64,000 nt of DNA from NCBI GenBank assembly GCA_021108415.1, contig JAIOQX010000002.1:248001-312000 (forward strand), read 5' to 3'. The notes beneath the pieces were generated by a model, which was not told the origin of the DNA, ran no database searches, and was given only the letters and a program-made list of their open reading frames with translations. Of the stretch, positions 35,181 through 44,463 are shown in pieces; the first letter of the stretch is position 1; every line of letters begins with the position of its first letter. This DNA is from Acholeplasmataceae bacterium. Lineage in GTDB: Bacteria > Bacillota_I > Bacilli_A > Acholeplasmatales > Acholeplasmataceae. A program made the translations under genes and the position numbers.

Positions 35181-35555
35181 ATGCCTAGACCTCAGAAGTT
35201 AAAGACTGTATGCTGTGCAACAGAATTTTACTATGGACATCCAAGAAAGCATAAAGAAACCATTCAAATCACAGTGGAGCAATTTGAAACTATTCGATTG
35301 ATTGATTATGAAAATCTAAAGCAAGAGGAAGCTGCTCAATTAATGAGTGTCGCAAGAACTACAGTTCAAGCACTCTATGATCAAGCTAGAGTATTGATTG
35401 CGACTGCGATTATTGAAGAAAAAGCCATTCAAGTTGGTGGTGGACATTACAAAATTTGTGATGAAAGTTCACATAAGAATAAAAAAGGCTGTATGAAACA
35501 ATATGGTCGTCATCATTGTCATGATGATGAAGATGAAAAAGAGGAAACTGTTTAA
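35181..35555 (+). CDS. UPF0251 (DUF134) DNA-binding protein with His/Cys-rich tail
   Basis: 124 residues of the UPF0251 family: MPRPQKLKTVCCATEFYYGH at the N-terminus, ITVEQFETIRLIDYENLKQEEAAQLMSVARTTVQALYDQARVLIA (32-76) as an HTH similar to sigma region 4 and GGGHYKI. The tail (about 95-124) has Cys and His clusters (KICDESSHKN, KGCMKQYGRHHCHDDED), which suggests metal or Fe-S sensing. RBS GGGAGG. Stands alone between the CPBP paralogues; the palindromic promoter suggests self-control. Confidence 0.85.
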   Translation: MPRPQKLKTVCCATEFYYGHPRKHKETIQITVEQFETIRLIDYENLKQEEAAQLMSVARTTVQALYDQARVLIATAIIEEKAIQVGGGHYKICDESSHKNKKGCMKQYGRHHCHDDEDEKEETV

Positions 35556-35642
35556 AAGTAACATGTGCTATTCCGATTGCTTCTCAAGTTGTTGGTCCAA
35601 CTTTTCTAGTAATTTAAATATGGATAGATGTTTTTCTACAAT

Positions 35643-35691
35643 GAAAAAGACGTATCGTAATTGAGTGATCAATTAAATATACGTCTTTTTC
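35643..35691 (+). terminator. hairpin terminator, copy 1 of a related pair
   Basis: Outer arms GAAAAAGACGTAT / ATACGTCTTTTTC and inner arms AATTGA / TCAATT. Related in sequence to the hairpin at 36970-37017. Lies behind the UPF0251 gene and before the second CPBP gene. Confidence 0.75.
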
Positions 35692-35768
35692 TTTATCTTT
35701 TTTATGAAACCTATAAAATAAAGCCATTTTATGGTATATTTATAATAATAAATGATTGGGGGATTTTT

Positions 35769-36941
35769 ATGAATGAAATAGATTTATCAAAAGAAATGGA
35801 AAATGCTAAAATTAGAAGCAGACGAAGAAAAGCGAAGAAAAAAAGTTATTTAATTTCAATATCGATTTATATTTTAATGATGTTTGTATTAAATGGACTT
35901 ATACTGCTTGCTTTTAAACAAATGCCCAATTCAATGAAAACATATTCAAAAGATGAAGTCGTTCTTGAACATATGGTTGATGATGTTTCTGGTATTGCAT
36001 TTATGGATGCTGACACCTATGATATATATATTGATCAATACGATAGATATATAGGTATTTTGGGTTGGACATACGATTATAATGATATAGATGAGAAATT
36101 AGAATACATTTTGTATAACAAGTCAAACCCATATGTAGATAAGCTTCTTTTTACTTGGAATTATGATCATACGGTCATGGTAGGTTTTGACAGTGAAACA
36201 CTACTTAAAATCTATACTGATGGACCTGATTTTCTTGATTATTGGGATGATGATGAGACCTTAGAAATCACAAGATATCAAACAGATGAAATATCACCTT
36301 TTTTTGTCGACACTGATGACATCATCATCATTGACTCTACAGCAACTAGTTTAAGTCAATTTTATGGCTCGCTTTATAATTTTTTTATCTATTTGGTTTT
36401 AATAGTTTTATTGCTAGTATTTTTAATTAAAGATTTAAAAACTGATTTTAAACTTTTCAAATCATTAAAAATTAAAAAGATGCTTAAAATAATCTTACTT
36501 GGTTACTTATTTGTCTTTGTAGGTAGTTATCTATCTAGCTTTGTCTCTAAGTTTTTAAGTAATGCATTATCTATTCCAATGAGTGAGTCTGTAAATCAGA
36601 TGGGTATCGTAAGATCTCTAAATTCCAATGGTATGATTTTTACGGTTATATCTGTAATTATATTTGCGCCTATTGTCGAAGAATTAATTTTTAGAAAAGC
36701 AATCTTTGGACTGATTAGGAACAAATATGTGGCTCTTGTTCTCTCTTCAATTGTATTTGCTGCAATCCATTTAACTGCTGAAGCATCTATAGCGCATGCA
36801 TTAATCAGTGGTGTTAGTTATTTTACAATGGGTTTAATTTTTGGTTTTATCTATATTAGAAATAAGAAAAATATCACAGCACCCATTATAGTCCATATGC
36901 TTAATAACTTAATAAGCACTTTACTTATTCTCTTTCTTTAA
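35769..36941 (+). CDS. CPBP-family membrane protease, second paralogue
   Basis: 390 residues. Same layout as the gene at 33873, with many identical blocks (MFVLN, DDVSGI, DDETLEITRYQTDE, LSNALSIP, SESVNQM, SYFTMGLIFG) and the CPBP set EELIFR, FAAIHLTAE and HMLNNL. The start is the ATG at 35769 with GGGGGA 6 bases before it; the frame continues upstream to 35661, but that part lies in the terminator hairpin and lacks a ribosome site. The short intergenic strip AAGCCATTTTA is shared with the upstream region of the first copy. A tandem duplication with divergence. Confidence 0.85.
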   Translation: MNEIDLSKEMENAKIRSRRRKAKKKSYLISISIYILMMFVLNGLILLAFKQMPNSMKTYSKDEVVLEHMVDDVSGIAFMDADTYDIYIDQYDRYIGILGWTYDYNDIDEKLEYILYNKSNPYVDKLLFTWNYDHTVMVGFDSETLLKIYTDGPDFLDYWDDDETLEITRYQTDEISPFFVDTDDIIIIDSTATSLSQFYGSLYNFFIYLVLIVLLLVFLIKDLKTDFKLFKSLKIKKMLKIILLGYLFVFVGSYLSSFVSKFLSNALSIPMSESVNQMGIVRSLNSNGMIFTVISVIIFAPIVEELIFRKAIFGLIRNKYVALVLSSIVFAAIHLTAEASIAHALISGVSYFTMGLIFGFIYIRNKKNITAPIIVHMLNNLISTLLILFL

Positions 36942-36969
36942 TAAATATCAAAATATGCTCATACAAATA

Positions 36970-37017
36970 AAAAAAGACGTATATTTAATTGACTACTCAA
37001 TTATAAGGCGTCTTTTT
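36970..37017. terminator. hairpin terminator, copy 2 of a related pair
   Basis: Outer arms AAAAAGACG / CGTCTTTTT and inner arms AATTGA / TCAATT. T-runs on both strands; lies between the convergent second CPBP gene and HAD gene. Confidence 0.8.
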
Positions 37018-37029
37018 CTTTATAATATC

Positions 37030-37887
37030 TTATATCTTTCCTAACTCTATGAGTTTATTTATCAAAACAGATACACCATCTTCATCATTAGATAAAGTAA
37101 CATAATCAGCAGCATCAAGCGTATTTTTAGAAGCATTTTGAGGTGCAACTCCAAGCCCTGCTGTTTTTATCATTCCAATATCATTATCATAATCACCAAA
37201 AGCAACCACTTGGTTTAAACCAATGCTTAAATCATCACACACTTTTTTTAATGCTATTTCTTTACTCACACCTCTACTTGAAATATCAAGTAGCAGTTTT
37301 CCTGATTTTGTATATTGTAAGTTAGTGTTTGATTTTATAAAATCGATAAGTTTTTGCACTTCACTCTCGTTTTTTTCATTTATTAACAATTTTTCTATAT
37401 GTTGAAAATCACTAAATGATGTATCATATTGAGTAAGCTCCATCGCATCATAACCCATAACTTTCGAGATATGATTATAATTCAAAAATTTCTCTAACCT
37501 TTTACTTTGAGCAGGGTAGTAGCTCATTTCTCTTTTTAAGATTAAACACTCAATTTGATTCTTATGACAAAATTCAACTATCATTTTAGCTTCTATTTGA
37601 TCTATATATATTTGTTTAATAATTCTTTGATTACTCACTTGGTCAATAGAAGCTCCATTAGCTGATATAACAAAATCAACAACACCTATTTTTTTGATAT
37701 AAGACTCAAGCATAGGATAAATTCTACCAGATGCAACAACGATCTTCATACCTTTTTGTTTTGCTGCAATTAGCGCATTAATATGATTATCTGACAATCT
37801 ACTTTTGCTATTAAGTAAAGTTCCATCTAGATCAAAAACAGCCAACATAAATGGATTAAGTTTTACTAGATCTATATCTTTTCCCAT
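37030..37887 (-). CDS. Cof-type HAD phosphatase
   Basis: 285 residues of the Cof/SupH subfamily of HAD hydrolases, with a type IIB cap. Motif I DLDGTLLNSKSRLSD (about 19-33, nucleophile Asp), motif II VVASGRIY (about 50), and motifs III/IV with lysine and GDYDNDIGMIKTAGLGVA near 233-250. Acts on sugar phosphates or FMN in relatives; substrate unknown. The first ATG (37887) has only a distant GAAGGG site; the internal Met14 directly before the first beta strand has no better site, so the start is uncertain. Confidence 0.85.
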   Translation of the reverse strand: MGKDIDLVKLNPFMLAVFDLDGTLLNSKSRLSDNHINALIAAKQKGMKIVVASGRIYPMLESYIKKIGVVDFVISANGASIDQVSNQRIIKQIYIDQIEAKMIVEFCHKNQIECLILKREMSYYPAQSKRLEKFLNYNHISKVMGYDAMELTQYDTSFSDFQHIEKLLINEKNESEVQKLIDFIKSNTNLQYTKSGKLLLDISSRGVSKEIALKKVCDDLSIGLNQVVAFGDYDNDIGMIKTAGLGVAPQNASKNTLDAADYVTLSNDEDGVSVLINKLIELGKI

Positions 37888-37920
37888 AACTTTTTAAATA
37901 CCCTTCTTTTTAAATATTAT

Positions 37921-37945
37921 AACCATGAACATCAAGTTCATGGTT
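37921..37945 (-). terminator. hairpin behind zinc-ribbon protein gene
   Basis: AACCATGAAC / GTTCATGGTT, 5-base loop; T-run on the minus strand is poor, so termination may be weak. Confidence 0.55.
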
Positions 37946-37984
37946 TTATTTGAATTCTCAATTAAACAATCATAGATACTTAAA

Positions 37985-38347
37985 CTACATCGAATACATG
38001 ACTCCTATAATTACAGCGATTAATCCCAATACAAATCCTAAGACTCCCATAATATATCCTGCATTAGAGAATTCAAAACCATCTTTTTTATCTCTGTTGA
38101 CTAAGCTCATCGTGATTGCTCCAAGTGTGATACCTATTAAGTGAACATAAAATATACCAATATAGTTTAAGACACTAAAGACAACTGCTAAGATACCTAA
38201 AATTAATTCTGTATTATAGTTTTTTGATCTTTTGTTTTCATTTGATTGAAACATTTCCGCAAATTCATCTTTTTCTACAGGCTCTCCACATGATGGACAA
38301 AATTTACTTTGGTTATCCATCTCTTTACCACAAGTTTTACAATACAT
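37985..38347 (-). CDS. zinc-ribbon membrane protein (DUF4190-like)
   Basis: 120 residues. The N-terminus MYCKTCGKEMDNQSKFCPSC holds a four-cysteine zinc ribbon (Cys3, Cys6, Cys17, Cys20). Two hydrophobic helices (about 48-80 and 95-118), separated by a short charged loop NRDKKDGFEF, resemble DUF4190-type domains. Function unknown. RBS GGGAGG 7 bases before ATG. Single gene. Confidence 0.7.
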   Translation of the reverse strand: MYCKTCGKEMDNQSKFCPSCGEPVEKDEFAEMFQSNENKRSKNYNTELILGILAVVFSVLNYIGIFYVHLIGITLGAITMSLVNRDKKDGFEFSNAGYIMGVLGFVLGLIAVIIGVMYSM

Positions 38348-38410
38348 ATTTAAATCCTCCCAATAATTATTTATATGTCTATTGTAGCATATAAACAGAT
38401 AAACCTACAT

Positions 38411-38440
38411 AAAAAAATGGTGCAATTTGCACCATTTTTA
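38411..38440 (-). terminator. terminator of ankyrin gene
   Basis: AAAATGGTGCAA / TTGCACCATTTT, tiny loop, T-runs on both strands, just after the ankyrin gene stop. Confidence 0.85.
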
Positions 38441-38455
38441 TGAAATTTATTTCAA

Positions 38456-39409
38456 TTATATTTCAACTTCTTTTAACATGCCGATAAAAACATTTAAATG
38501 GTACTCTTTTGCGTAATCAAGCGCTGTTTTATTGAGTCTATCTTTTTTCATTGGAACTCTTTGTTCAATAAGTTTTCTTAAATACATATGGTCTCTATTT
38601 AAAACAGCAATCGATAATGCTTGTTTTTCTTTTAGTCTCTCATATTTAGGAGACATCATATATTCACTTAAATAATCAAGTATTTCTTTTTTATCATAGA
38701 TGAGTGCAGTATCAACAGGGGATTCATATCTTCTGTTTTTAATATCTAGATATGCATCACTAGCAAGTAACAATCTAATGGTCTCAACAGATCCAAAGCG
38801 AACAGCATTAAATATAGGTGTTTCAAATTGGTCATTTAAAGCATTAGGATTTAGATTTTGATTTAACAACATATCAATCATCACAACATTATTGGTTTTA
38901 GTCGCATGATGTAGTAGCGTATCCCCATAAGTATCTTTTAAATAATAATTTTGTTTGCTTTGTTTTAGTAGATAATCAACAACTTCATGCTTTCCACCAC
39001 CTATTGCATAGTGAACTGGAAATTTATCTTCATTTGTTGTCTTATTTAAATATGCACCAGATTCAATAAACAGCTTTATCATATCTAAATCACCTTTAAA
39101 CGCAGCCAAATGAATTGGACACTCTCCAACTCTATTGACTATGTTAATGTTTGCGAATTTAGATATTAATAATTTAGCGATTTGCAACTTTCCTTTTCGA
39201 GCACAATCAAATATAGGTGTTTCGCCATGTTGATCAACCATGTTCACGTTGATATCCAAAGATATTAAGTATTGAATAACATCGATTGCACTGCCTGTGA
39301 CTGCATAATGAAGCAAGCTTTTTTTCTTTTCATCGACCATTTCCAAATGGGTCATATTTAGTTTTACAAATTCTAGATCATTTTGAGTCGCTTTTATGAA
39401 GACATTCAT
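38456..39409 (-). CDS. ankyrin-repeat protein
   Basis: 317 residues with about seven to eight ankyrin units of 33 residues from residue 20 to 300; repeats are visible as SLLHYAVTGSAIDVIQYLIS, TPIFDCARKGKLQIAKLLIS, CPIHLAAFKGDLDMIKLFIE, FPVHYAIGGGKHEVVDYLLK, TLLHHATKTNNVVMIDMLLN and TPIFNAVRFGSVETIRLLLA. No signal peptide, so cytosolic protein-protein binding is likely; the partner is unknown. RBS GGTGGTG. Alone, with its own terminator. Confidence 0.88.
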   Translation of the reverse strand: MNVFIKATQNDLEFVKLNMTHLEMVDEKKKSLLHYAVTGSAIDVIQYLISLDINVNMVDQHGETPIFDCARKGKLQIAKLLISKFANINIVNRVGECPIHLAAFKGDLDMIKLFIESGAYLNKTTNEDKFPVHYAIGGGKHEVVDYLLKQSKQNYYLKDTYGDTLLHHATKTNNVVMIDMLLNQNLNPNALNDQFETPIFNAVRFGSVETIRLLLASDAYLDIKNRRYESPVDTALIYDKKEILDYLSEYMMSPKYERLKEKQALSIAVLNRDHMYLRKLIEQRVPMKKDRLNKTALDYAKEYHLNVFIGMLKEVEI

Positions 39410-39613
39410 GAGAAAATCACCACCTTATACCCTTATTTTAACCGAAAATAATAAAAAGTGTTAATCATTTGTGATGAATATGAATACATATCAAAAGACT
39501 ATTTCTAATTAAATGGTAGGATTTGGCTTTAGAAACTTATTATACATAATTCTTACTTTTTAGACTTTTACATGATAAATATCTCTTTTTTAACCAAAAA
39601 TGCACTTAAACAT

Positions 39614-39638
39614 AAAAAAAGTCTACCAAATGGTAGAC
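39614..39638 (-). terminator. terminator of hup
   Basis: GTCTACC / GGTAGAC stem with 4-base loop; seven A residues on the plus strand give the T-run on the minus strand. Confidence 0.85.
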
Positions 39639-39652
39639 GATTTCTTTATAGA

Positions 39653-39928
39653 TTATTTAACTGCTGCCTTTAATAATTTACCTGCTCTAAAAGCTGGTGA
39701 TTTTTGTGCTGGAACAGTAATTAATTCACCTGTACGAGGGTTCTTACCAATTCTTTGAGCACGATCTCTTACTTCAAATGTACCAAAACCAGTAACGACG
39801 ACTTTTTCGCCTCTTCTACCTAAAGTTTCAGATACTGTATCTGTGAAAGCTTTTAACACTTCTTCAGCAACTTTTTGAGTTACTTCAGCTCTGTTCGCAA
39901 TAACTGCAATTAATTCAGTTTTATTCAT
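39653..39928 (-). CDS. hup: HU family nucleoid protein
   Basis: 91 residues, full HU length. Starts MNKTELIAVIANRAEVTQKVAE; the DNA-binding arm is GFGTFEVRDRAQRIGKNPRTGE (47-68), with the tip proline before ITVPAQKSPAFRAGK. Dimeric DNA-bending protein of the nucleoid. RBS AGGAGG 7 bases before ATG and a clear promoter at 39956-39984; single-gene unit ahead of a terminator, as expected for a highly expressed protein. Confidence 0.97.
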   Translation of the reverse strand: MNKTELIAVIANRAEVTQKVAEEVLKAFTDTVSETLGRRGEKVVVTGFGTFEVRDRAQRIGKNPRTGELITVPAQKSPAFRAGKLLKAAVK

Positions 39929-39955
39929 TTAATTACCTCCTCTAAATTTATCTTT

Positions 39956-39984
39956 ATTTTATCAAATAATTAGCAATTTTGCAA
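39956..39984 (-). promoter_or_regulatory. hup promoter
   Basis: -35 TTGCAA (39979-39984), 17-base spacer, -10 TAAAAT (39956-39961), minus strand. Confidence 0.7.
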
Positions 39985-40033
39985 ACTATTTAGCGAATTT
40001 CGATAGATTTATCGGCTTTATAAAGCATTTTCG

Positions 40034-41029
40034 TCAAAAATCCTCTGATTTTAGGTCTCTATTCAATAATTTTTGTAATCCGACTTGTGGTGCTAAATTA
40101 TTGAAAATGATGTCATATGCAACATTAATCATCGGTAAATCAACATTATATTTGATAGATAAGTCATGCATAGCTTCAATTGTTCTAAATCCTTCAATGG
40201 TCTGTTTTTGCTCAGCATATATCTGATCTTTAGACAAACCTTGTCCTATTTTTTTGCCAGCTGTGAAATTTCTTGAATGTTCTGATGAAGCAGTAACAAT
40301 TAAATCTCCAATGCCAGTTAAGCCAAAAGCTGTCTCTTTTTTACCACCCATTAACTCAACGACTCTTACAATTTCTATAATGCCTCTGGTAATAACAGCT
40401 GCTCTAGCATTTTCACCTAAGCCAAGACCTGTACATGCACCAGATATGACTGCAATTGCATTTTTAACTGCACCACCAACTTCAGATCCTATCAAATCAG
40501 TTGATGTGTAAACTCTTAAATATTGATCGTTTGAAAAAACACGTTGAATTTTAACTGCAAGATCAAAATCATCACTAGCCGCAACCAATAAAGTTAAATG
40601 TCTTAAAATAACTTCTTCTGCATGAGATGGACCGGTAAGTGCTACAAATCCTGCTCGATTTTGATCACTTATCTCTTCAAATACGATTTCACTTACTCTT
40701 TTTAATGTGTGTGGTTCAATACCTTTTGAAACATTAATAAAAACTGAAGGTTTAGAAATTTTTTCATTCATTTGTTTTAAAACATTTCTAATCACTTTAG
40801 TTGGAACTGATAATAAATAAGTTGTTGAAAAATTGATAACTTCATCTAATGAATGTGTAGCAACAACTTTTTCAGGTAACTGCGAATCAAAAAAAGGATG
40901 CTTTTTTTGATTAATTTTATCTATATTTTCTATCTTGACGTCATAAATTAAAACTTGATGTCCATTATCAACTAGTACTTGGGCTAATGTGGTTCCCCAA
41001 GCGCCTCCTCCAATAATAGATATATGCAT
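40034..41029 (-). CDS. gpsA: glycerol-3-phosphate dehydrogenase [NAD(P)+]
   Basis: 331 residues. Reduces dihydroxyacetone phosphate to glycerol 3-phosphate for phospholipid synthesis. N-terminal nucleotide motif GGGAWGTTLAQVLVDNGH (7-24); NVSKGIEPHTLKRVSE (110-125); catalytic lysine within GSEVGGAVKNAIAVISG (near 185-201); GLGENARAAVITRGIIEI (206-223), FGLTGIGDLIVTASSEHSRN. One base after der, end of the cmk-rpsA-der-gpsA operon. RBS AAGG. Normal length and residues. Confidence 0.96.
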   Translation of the reverse strand: MHISIIGGGAWGTTLAQVLVDNGHQVLIYDVKIENIDKINQKKHPFFDSQLPEKVVATHSLDEVINFSTTYLLSVPTKVIRNVLKQMNEKISKPSVFINVSKGIEPHTLKRVSEIVFEEISDQNRAGFVALTGPSHAEEVILRHLTLLVAASDDFDLAVKIQRVFSNDQYLRVYTSTDLIGSEVGGAVKNAIAVISGACTGLGLGENARAAVITRGIIEIVRVVELMGGKKETAFGLTGIGDLIVTASSEHSRNFTAGKKIGQGLSKDQIYAEQKQTIEGFRTIEAMHDLSIKYNVDLPMINVAYDIIFNNLAPQVGLQKLLNRDLKSEDF

Positions 41030-41030
41030 A

Positions 41031-42335
41031 TTAGGCCTTCTTTCTTAAGATCAATTTTATAGGTGTACCTGTAAAATCGATTGCTTCTCTGAGTTGGTTA
41101 TGTAGATATCTTGTATAAGAAAAATGTACAAAATCTGGATTATTTACAAACATAATAAATGTTGGTGGCTTAATCGCAACTTGTGTCGCATAATTAAATT
41201 GAGCTTTACCATGATTAAATATAGGGGTTGGATTCATCGCAACCGCATCATGCATTAAATCATTTAAAATAGATGTTTGAATATTTTTTCCGTAATTATC
41301 ATAAGCATGATTAATTGCTGGAAAAATTGTTTGAATTCTTTGATTATCTTTAGCTGATACAAATACAACTTCAGCATAATCTAGAAACTTAAATTCTTCT
41401 CTAATCTTTTTTTCCATTCTATTCATAGTTTTTTCATCTTTTAAAACAGCATCCCATTTATTAACAACAATGACAACTGCTTTATAGTATTCAGAGATAT
41501 ATCCTGCAACATGCTTATCTTGCTCGATAATACCTTCCTCACCATCTAAAACTAAAAGTGCGACATCACTTCTCTCTAATGCACTTAAAGCTCTTAAAAC
41601 GCTATATTTATCTGTGTTTTCATAGACTTTCCCACGCTTTTTAATACCTGCTGTATCGATGACTACATATTCTTTTCTATCTTTTTTAAATTGTGTATCG
41701 ATGGCATCTCTAGTTGTTCCTGAAATTTCAGAGACAATGACTCTCTCTTCTCCTAATATAACATTAGTTAATGATGATTTACCAACATTAGGTCTTCCGA
41801 CCACACAAAAACGAATGACATTTTCATCATATTGAACTTCATCTTCAGTCATATAAGATACGATTTTATCTAACAAATCACCTATACCAATACCATGTTG
41901 AGCTGAAGTTGCAATCGGTTCAGATAAACCTAGAGCATAAAATTCATATATCGAATTCACTTGATTGATATCATCTATTTTATTGACAGCTAAAATGACT
42001 GGAGTTTCTGATTTATAAAGCAATTTAGCAATATAATAATCACTATCAGAAAGCCCTACTTTGCCATCAACAACAAAAACAATCACATCAGCTTCATCCA
42101 TTGCGACTTGGGCTTGGGCTTTGATTTGATTTAAAAAAGGAGCATCGCCAATGTCGATGCCGCCTGTATCTATTACTCTAAAGTTTTTCGTTAGCCATTC
42201 CGCTTTTGCATATATTCTATCTCTAGTTACACCAGGCATGTCGTCTGTTATCGAAAGTCGTTCTCCAACTAAACGATTAAACAGACTTGACTTGCCCACA
42301 TTCGGACGGCCTACAATTGCTACTTTAAAAGGCAT
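41031..42335 (-). CDS. der: ribosome biogenesis GTPase Der (EngA)
   Basis: 434 residues with tandem G domains and a C-terminal KH-like domain, as in all Der proteins. G domain 1: [14 protein letters not shown] (8-21), DTGG (57-60), NKID (118-121). G domain 2: [14 protein letters not shown] (about 178-191), [14 protein letters not shown]. Acts in late 50S assembly. Between rpsA (9 bases) and gpsA (1 base), a known low-GC arrangement. Confidence 0.97.
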   Translation of the reverse strand: MPFKVAIVGRPNVGKSSLFNRLVGERLSITDDMPGVTRDRIYAKAEWLTKNFRVIDTGGIDIGDAPFLNQIKAQAQVAMDEADVIVFVVDGKVGLSDSDYYIAKLLYKSETPVILAVNKIDDINQVNSIYEFYALGLSEPIATSAQHGIGIGDLLDKIVSYMTEDEVQYDENVIRFCVVGRPNVGKSSLTNVILGEERVIVSEISGTTRDAIDTQFKKDRKEYVVIDTAGIKKRGKVYENTDKYSVLRALSALERSDVALLVLDGEEGIIEQDKHVAGYISEYYKAVVIVVNKWDAVLKDEKTMNRMEKKIREEFKFLDYAEVVFVSAKDNQRIQTIFPAINHAYDNYGKNIQTSILNDLMHDAVAMNPTPIFNHGKAQFNYATQVAIKPPTFIMFVNNPDFVHFSYTRYLHNQLREAIDFTGTPIKLILRKKA

Positions 42336-42344
42336 TCATAAGAC

Positions 42345-43745
42345 CTACTTTTTCTTTTTCTTGAAATCATCAGCAAACAAATCACCAATAGTGGTTGTTT
42401 CAGCTGCTTGATCTTCTTCTAAATATTGTTCGTATGATGCACGTTCTGCTTTTTCTAATACTTGTCTAATTGATAATTTTAATTCCCAAGAATCTCTTTT
42501 TGCTTCAACGATGACAGCTTTAACTTCATCACCAACTGCAAAGTAATCTTCTGGTTTACCAATTCTTTCATTTGAAAGATCAGAGACATGAATAAAACCT
42601 TTAGCACCTTGTACTTCAACTAAAACGCCATCTTTTGTAACTTCTGTAATCACAGCTGATACAACATCACCACGTTTTTTAGTGAAATTTTTCCAAGGGT
42701 TATCTTCTAAAGCTTTTTTAGATAATGCGATACGTTCTTTCTTTGGATCCATTTGTACGATTGACAATGTAATTTCATCACCAATTTTTACATAACTTTC
42801 AAAGTTATCATTTGGATTCCAAGAAAATTCATTTTTATGTAATAATCCACGAACATCTTTACTTACTTCAACGATAATTCCAAATGGAAGTTTTTGGAAA
42901 ACAGTACCTGAAACTGTATCACCCACTTTATGTGCTTGATAGAATTTTTCATAAGGTGTGTCTTCTAATGCTTTCATTGATAAATCAAGACGATTTCCTT
43001 CTTTTTTAATGACTTTGACTTCAATTTCTTGATTTAACTCTAAGACATCTTCTATTTTTTCAATACGATGATGACTTACTTGTGAGATGCGTAATAAACC
43101 AACAACATGTTCGAAGCGAACTGTTGCAGCATGTTTTTCAATTTTATCGACGACACCTTTAATCACATCACCAGTATTAATGGTTTCTAATTCATCTTGA
43201 CGATCTTTTAAACGTAATTCATAAGCTTCTTGTCTTTCTCTTTCGAAAATGACTTTTCTAGATCCAACAATACGTTTAGATCTTCCTTTTCTAGTTGCTT
43301 CTATGATTTGAATCTCTAAAGTTTTACCTTGTAGAGCATCTTTATCTTTCAATAGATCATAATCTAGCAAACTGTAAGGTAGAAATACTTCATTACTCAT
43401 GTAATTCAAGATAAGTCCCTTATCCAATATTTTTCTTACCTTAGCTTTTACAGTTTCACCTGATTCAGCTAGGGCAGCAATTTGATCAAATTTTTCTTCT
43501 ATTAAAAGAGGTAGTCTAGATAAAAGGATTTGAGAAGGTTCATCAGTGATTTTTTGAACTTTCGCTTTGATTTTTTGTCCATCCTTGATTAAACCAATAA
43601 ATGTATCTGGTGCTGGCTTGTCGTAATTATCAAGATGTATTTTACCTTCTGTAGTGTATTGTACATCTAAATAAATTGTATTGTGTTCAATCTTTACGAC
43701 AGTACCTTCTACAATTTGGCCTACCTTTAGCATATTAAACTCCAT
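42345..43745 (-). CDS. rpsA: S1-domain protein (ribosomal protein S1 type), five S1 domains
   Basis: 466 residues with five S1 RNA-binding domains in order: about 5-77, 92-168, 190-260, 275-350 and 362-436. Domains 3-5 carry the best match, with GVVDKIEKHAATVRFEHVVGLL, GTVFQKLPFGIIVEV and AVITEVTKDGVLVEVQGAKGF. Firmicute S1-like proteins commonly have four domains; the first two here are the most divergent. Binds mRNA and supports translation. Start at 43745 has AAGGAG 7 bases ahead and overlaps the end of cmk by 11 bases. Confidence 0.88.
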   Translation of the reverse strand: MEFNMLKVGQIVEGTVVKIEHNTIYLDVQYTTEGKIHLDNYDKPAPDTFIGLIKDGQKIKAKVQKITDEPSQILLSRLPLLIEEKFDQIAALAESGETVKAKVRKILDKGLILNYMSNEVFLPYSLLDYDLLKDKDALQGKTLEIQIIEATRKGRSKRIVGSRKVIFERERQEAYELRLKDRQDELETINTGDVIKGVVDKIEKHAATVRFEHVVGLLRISQVSHHRIEKIEDVLELNQEIEVKVIKKEGNRLDLSMKALEDTPYEKFYQAHKVGDTVSGTVFQKLPFGIIVEVSKDVRGLLHKNEFSWNPNDNFESYVKIGDEITLSIVQMDPKKERIALSKKALEDNPWKNFTKKRGDVVSAVITEVTKDGVLVEVQGAKGFIHVSDLSNERIGKPEDYFAVGDEVKAVIVEAKRDSWELKLSIRQVLEKAERASYEQYLEEDQAAETTTIGDLFADDFKKKKK

Positions 43746-44403
43746 GTTTATTCTCCTTTTTGTCGGTTAATTCTATTATTTTTTCAACCACTTCATCAAT
43801 GGTTAAGTACGTTGTGTCCAAGATGATTGCATCATCAGCTTTTCTTAAGGGTGATTCTTTTCTTGTTGAATCTTTTTGATCTCTTACGACAATATCTTCA
43901 ATAACTTTTGATATGTGTTGATCTTTTCCCTTTTTTTTGTTTTCTTTATATCTTCTTTTAGCACGTTCTTCAACATTTGCAGTTAAGAATACTTTGACAT
44001 CTGCATCTGGGAGCACTACCGTTCCAATATCTCTTCCGTCCATGACGATATTGCCATGATTAGCAGCTTGTTTTTGAAGATCGACTAGTTTTTTTCTTAC
44101 ATATGGGAAACTTGAAACTAATGAAACATTATTGGTGACACCATCTGATCGTATTGCTTCTGTTACGTCTCTTTGATCGATAAATATGCGATCAAAATCG
44201 TAATGGATATTAATGGTCTCTAAAAAACGATACGATGATTCGTCGTTCAAATCTACATCAAGTTCTAGAGCTTTTAATGTTACTGCCCGATACATCGCAC
44301 CTGTGTCGATATGCGTCCAATTTAATTTTTTAGCGATAAGTGCACTGATTGTGCTTTTGCCTGATCCTGCCGGTCCATCGATAGCCAATTTATATCCAGA
44401 CAT
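43735..44403 (-). CDS. cmk: cytidylate kinase
   Basis: 222 residues. P-loop IDGPAGSGKSTISALIAKK (6-24), THIDTGAMYRAVTLKAL (30-47), MDGRDIGTVVLPDADVK (about 114-130) and the LID region RAKRRYKENKKKGK. Phosphorylates CMP and dCMP. First gene of the cmk-rpsA-der-gpsA operon behind an extended -10 promoter. RBS GGAGG. Confidence 0.97.
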   Translation of the reverse strand: MSGYKLAIDGPAGSGKSTISALIAKKLNWTHIDTGAMYRAVTLKALELDVDLNDESSYRFLETINIHYDFDRIFIDQRDVTEAIRSDGVTNNVSLVSSFPYVRKKLVDLQKQAANHGNIVMDGRDIGTVVLPDADVKVFLTANVEERAKRRYKENKKKGKDQHISKVIEDIVVRDQKDSTRKESPLRKADDAIILDTTYLTIDEVVEKIIELTDKKENKHGV

Positions 44404-44425
44404 ATACTTCCTCCATACATATTTA

Positions 44426-44434
44426 ATTATAACA
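44426..44434 (-). promoter_or_regulatory. extended -10 promoter of cmk operon
   Basis: TGTTATAAT on the minus strand, 23 bases before the cmk start; no good -35. Confidence 0.55.
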
Positions 44435-44463
44435 CATTTTTAAGCCATTGAATAGCGTTTTCG

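Noticed and set aside
35661-35768. N-terminal extension of the second CPBP protein
   Set aside because: The frame is open but lies in the terminator hairpin, has no ribosome site, and the paralogue has no such extension; the ATG at 35769 has a good site.
40015-40026. palindrome GCTTTATAAAGC between gpsA and hup
   Set aside because: It has no loop or T-run and lies outside the hup promoter; probably chance in AT-rich sequence.
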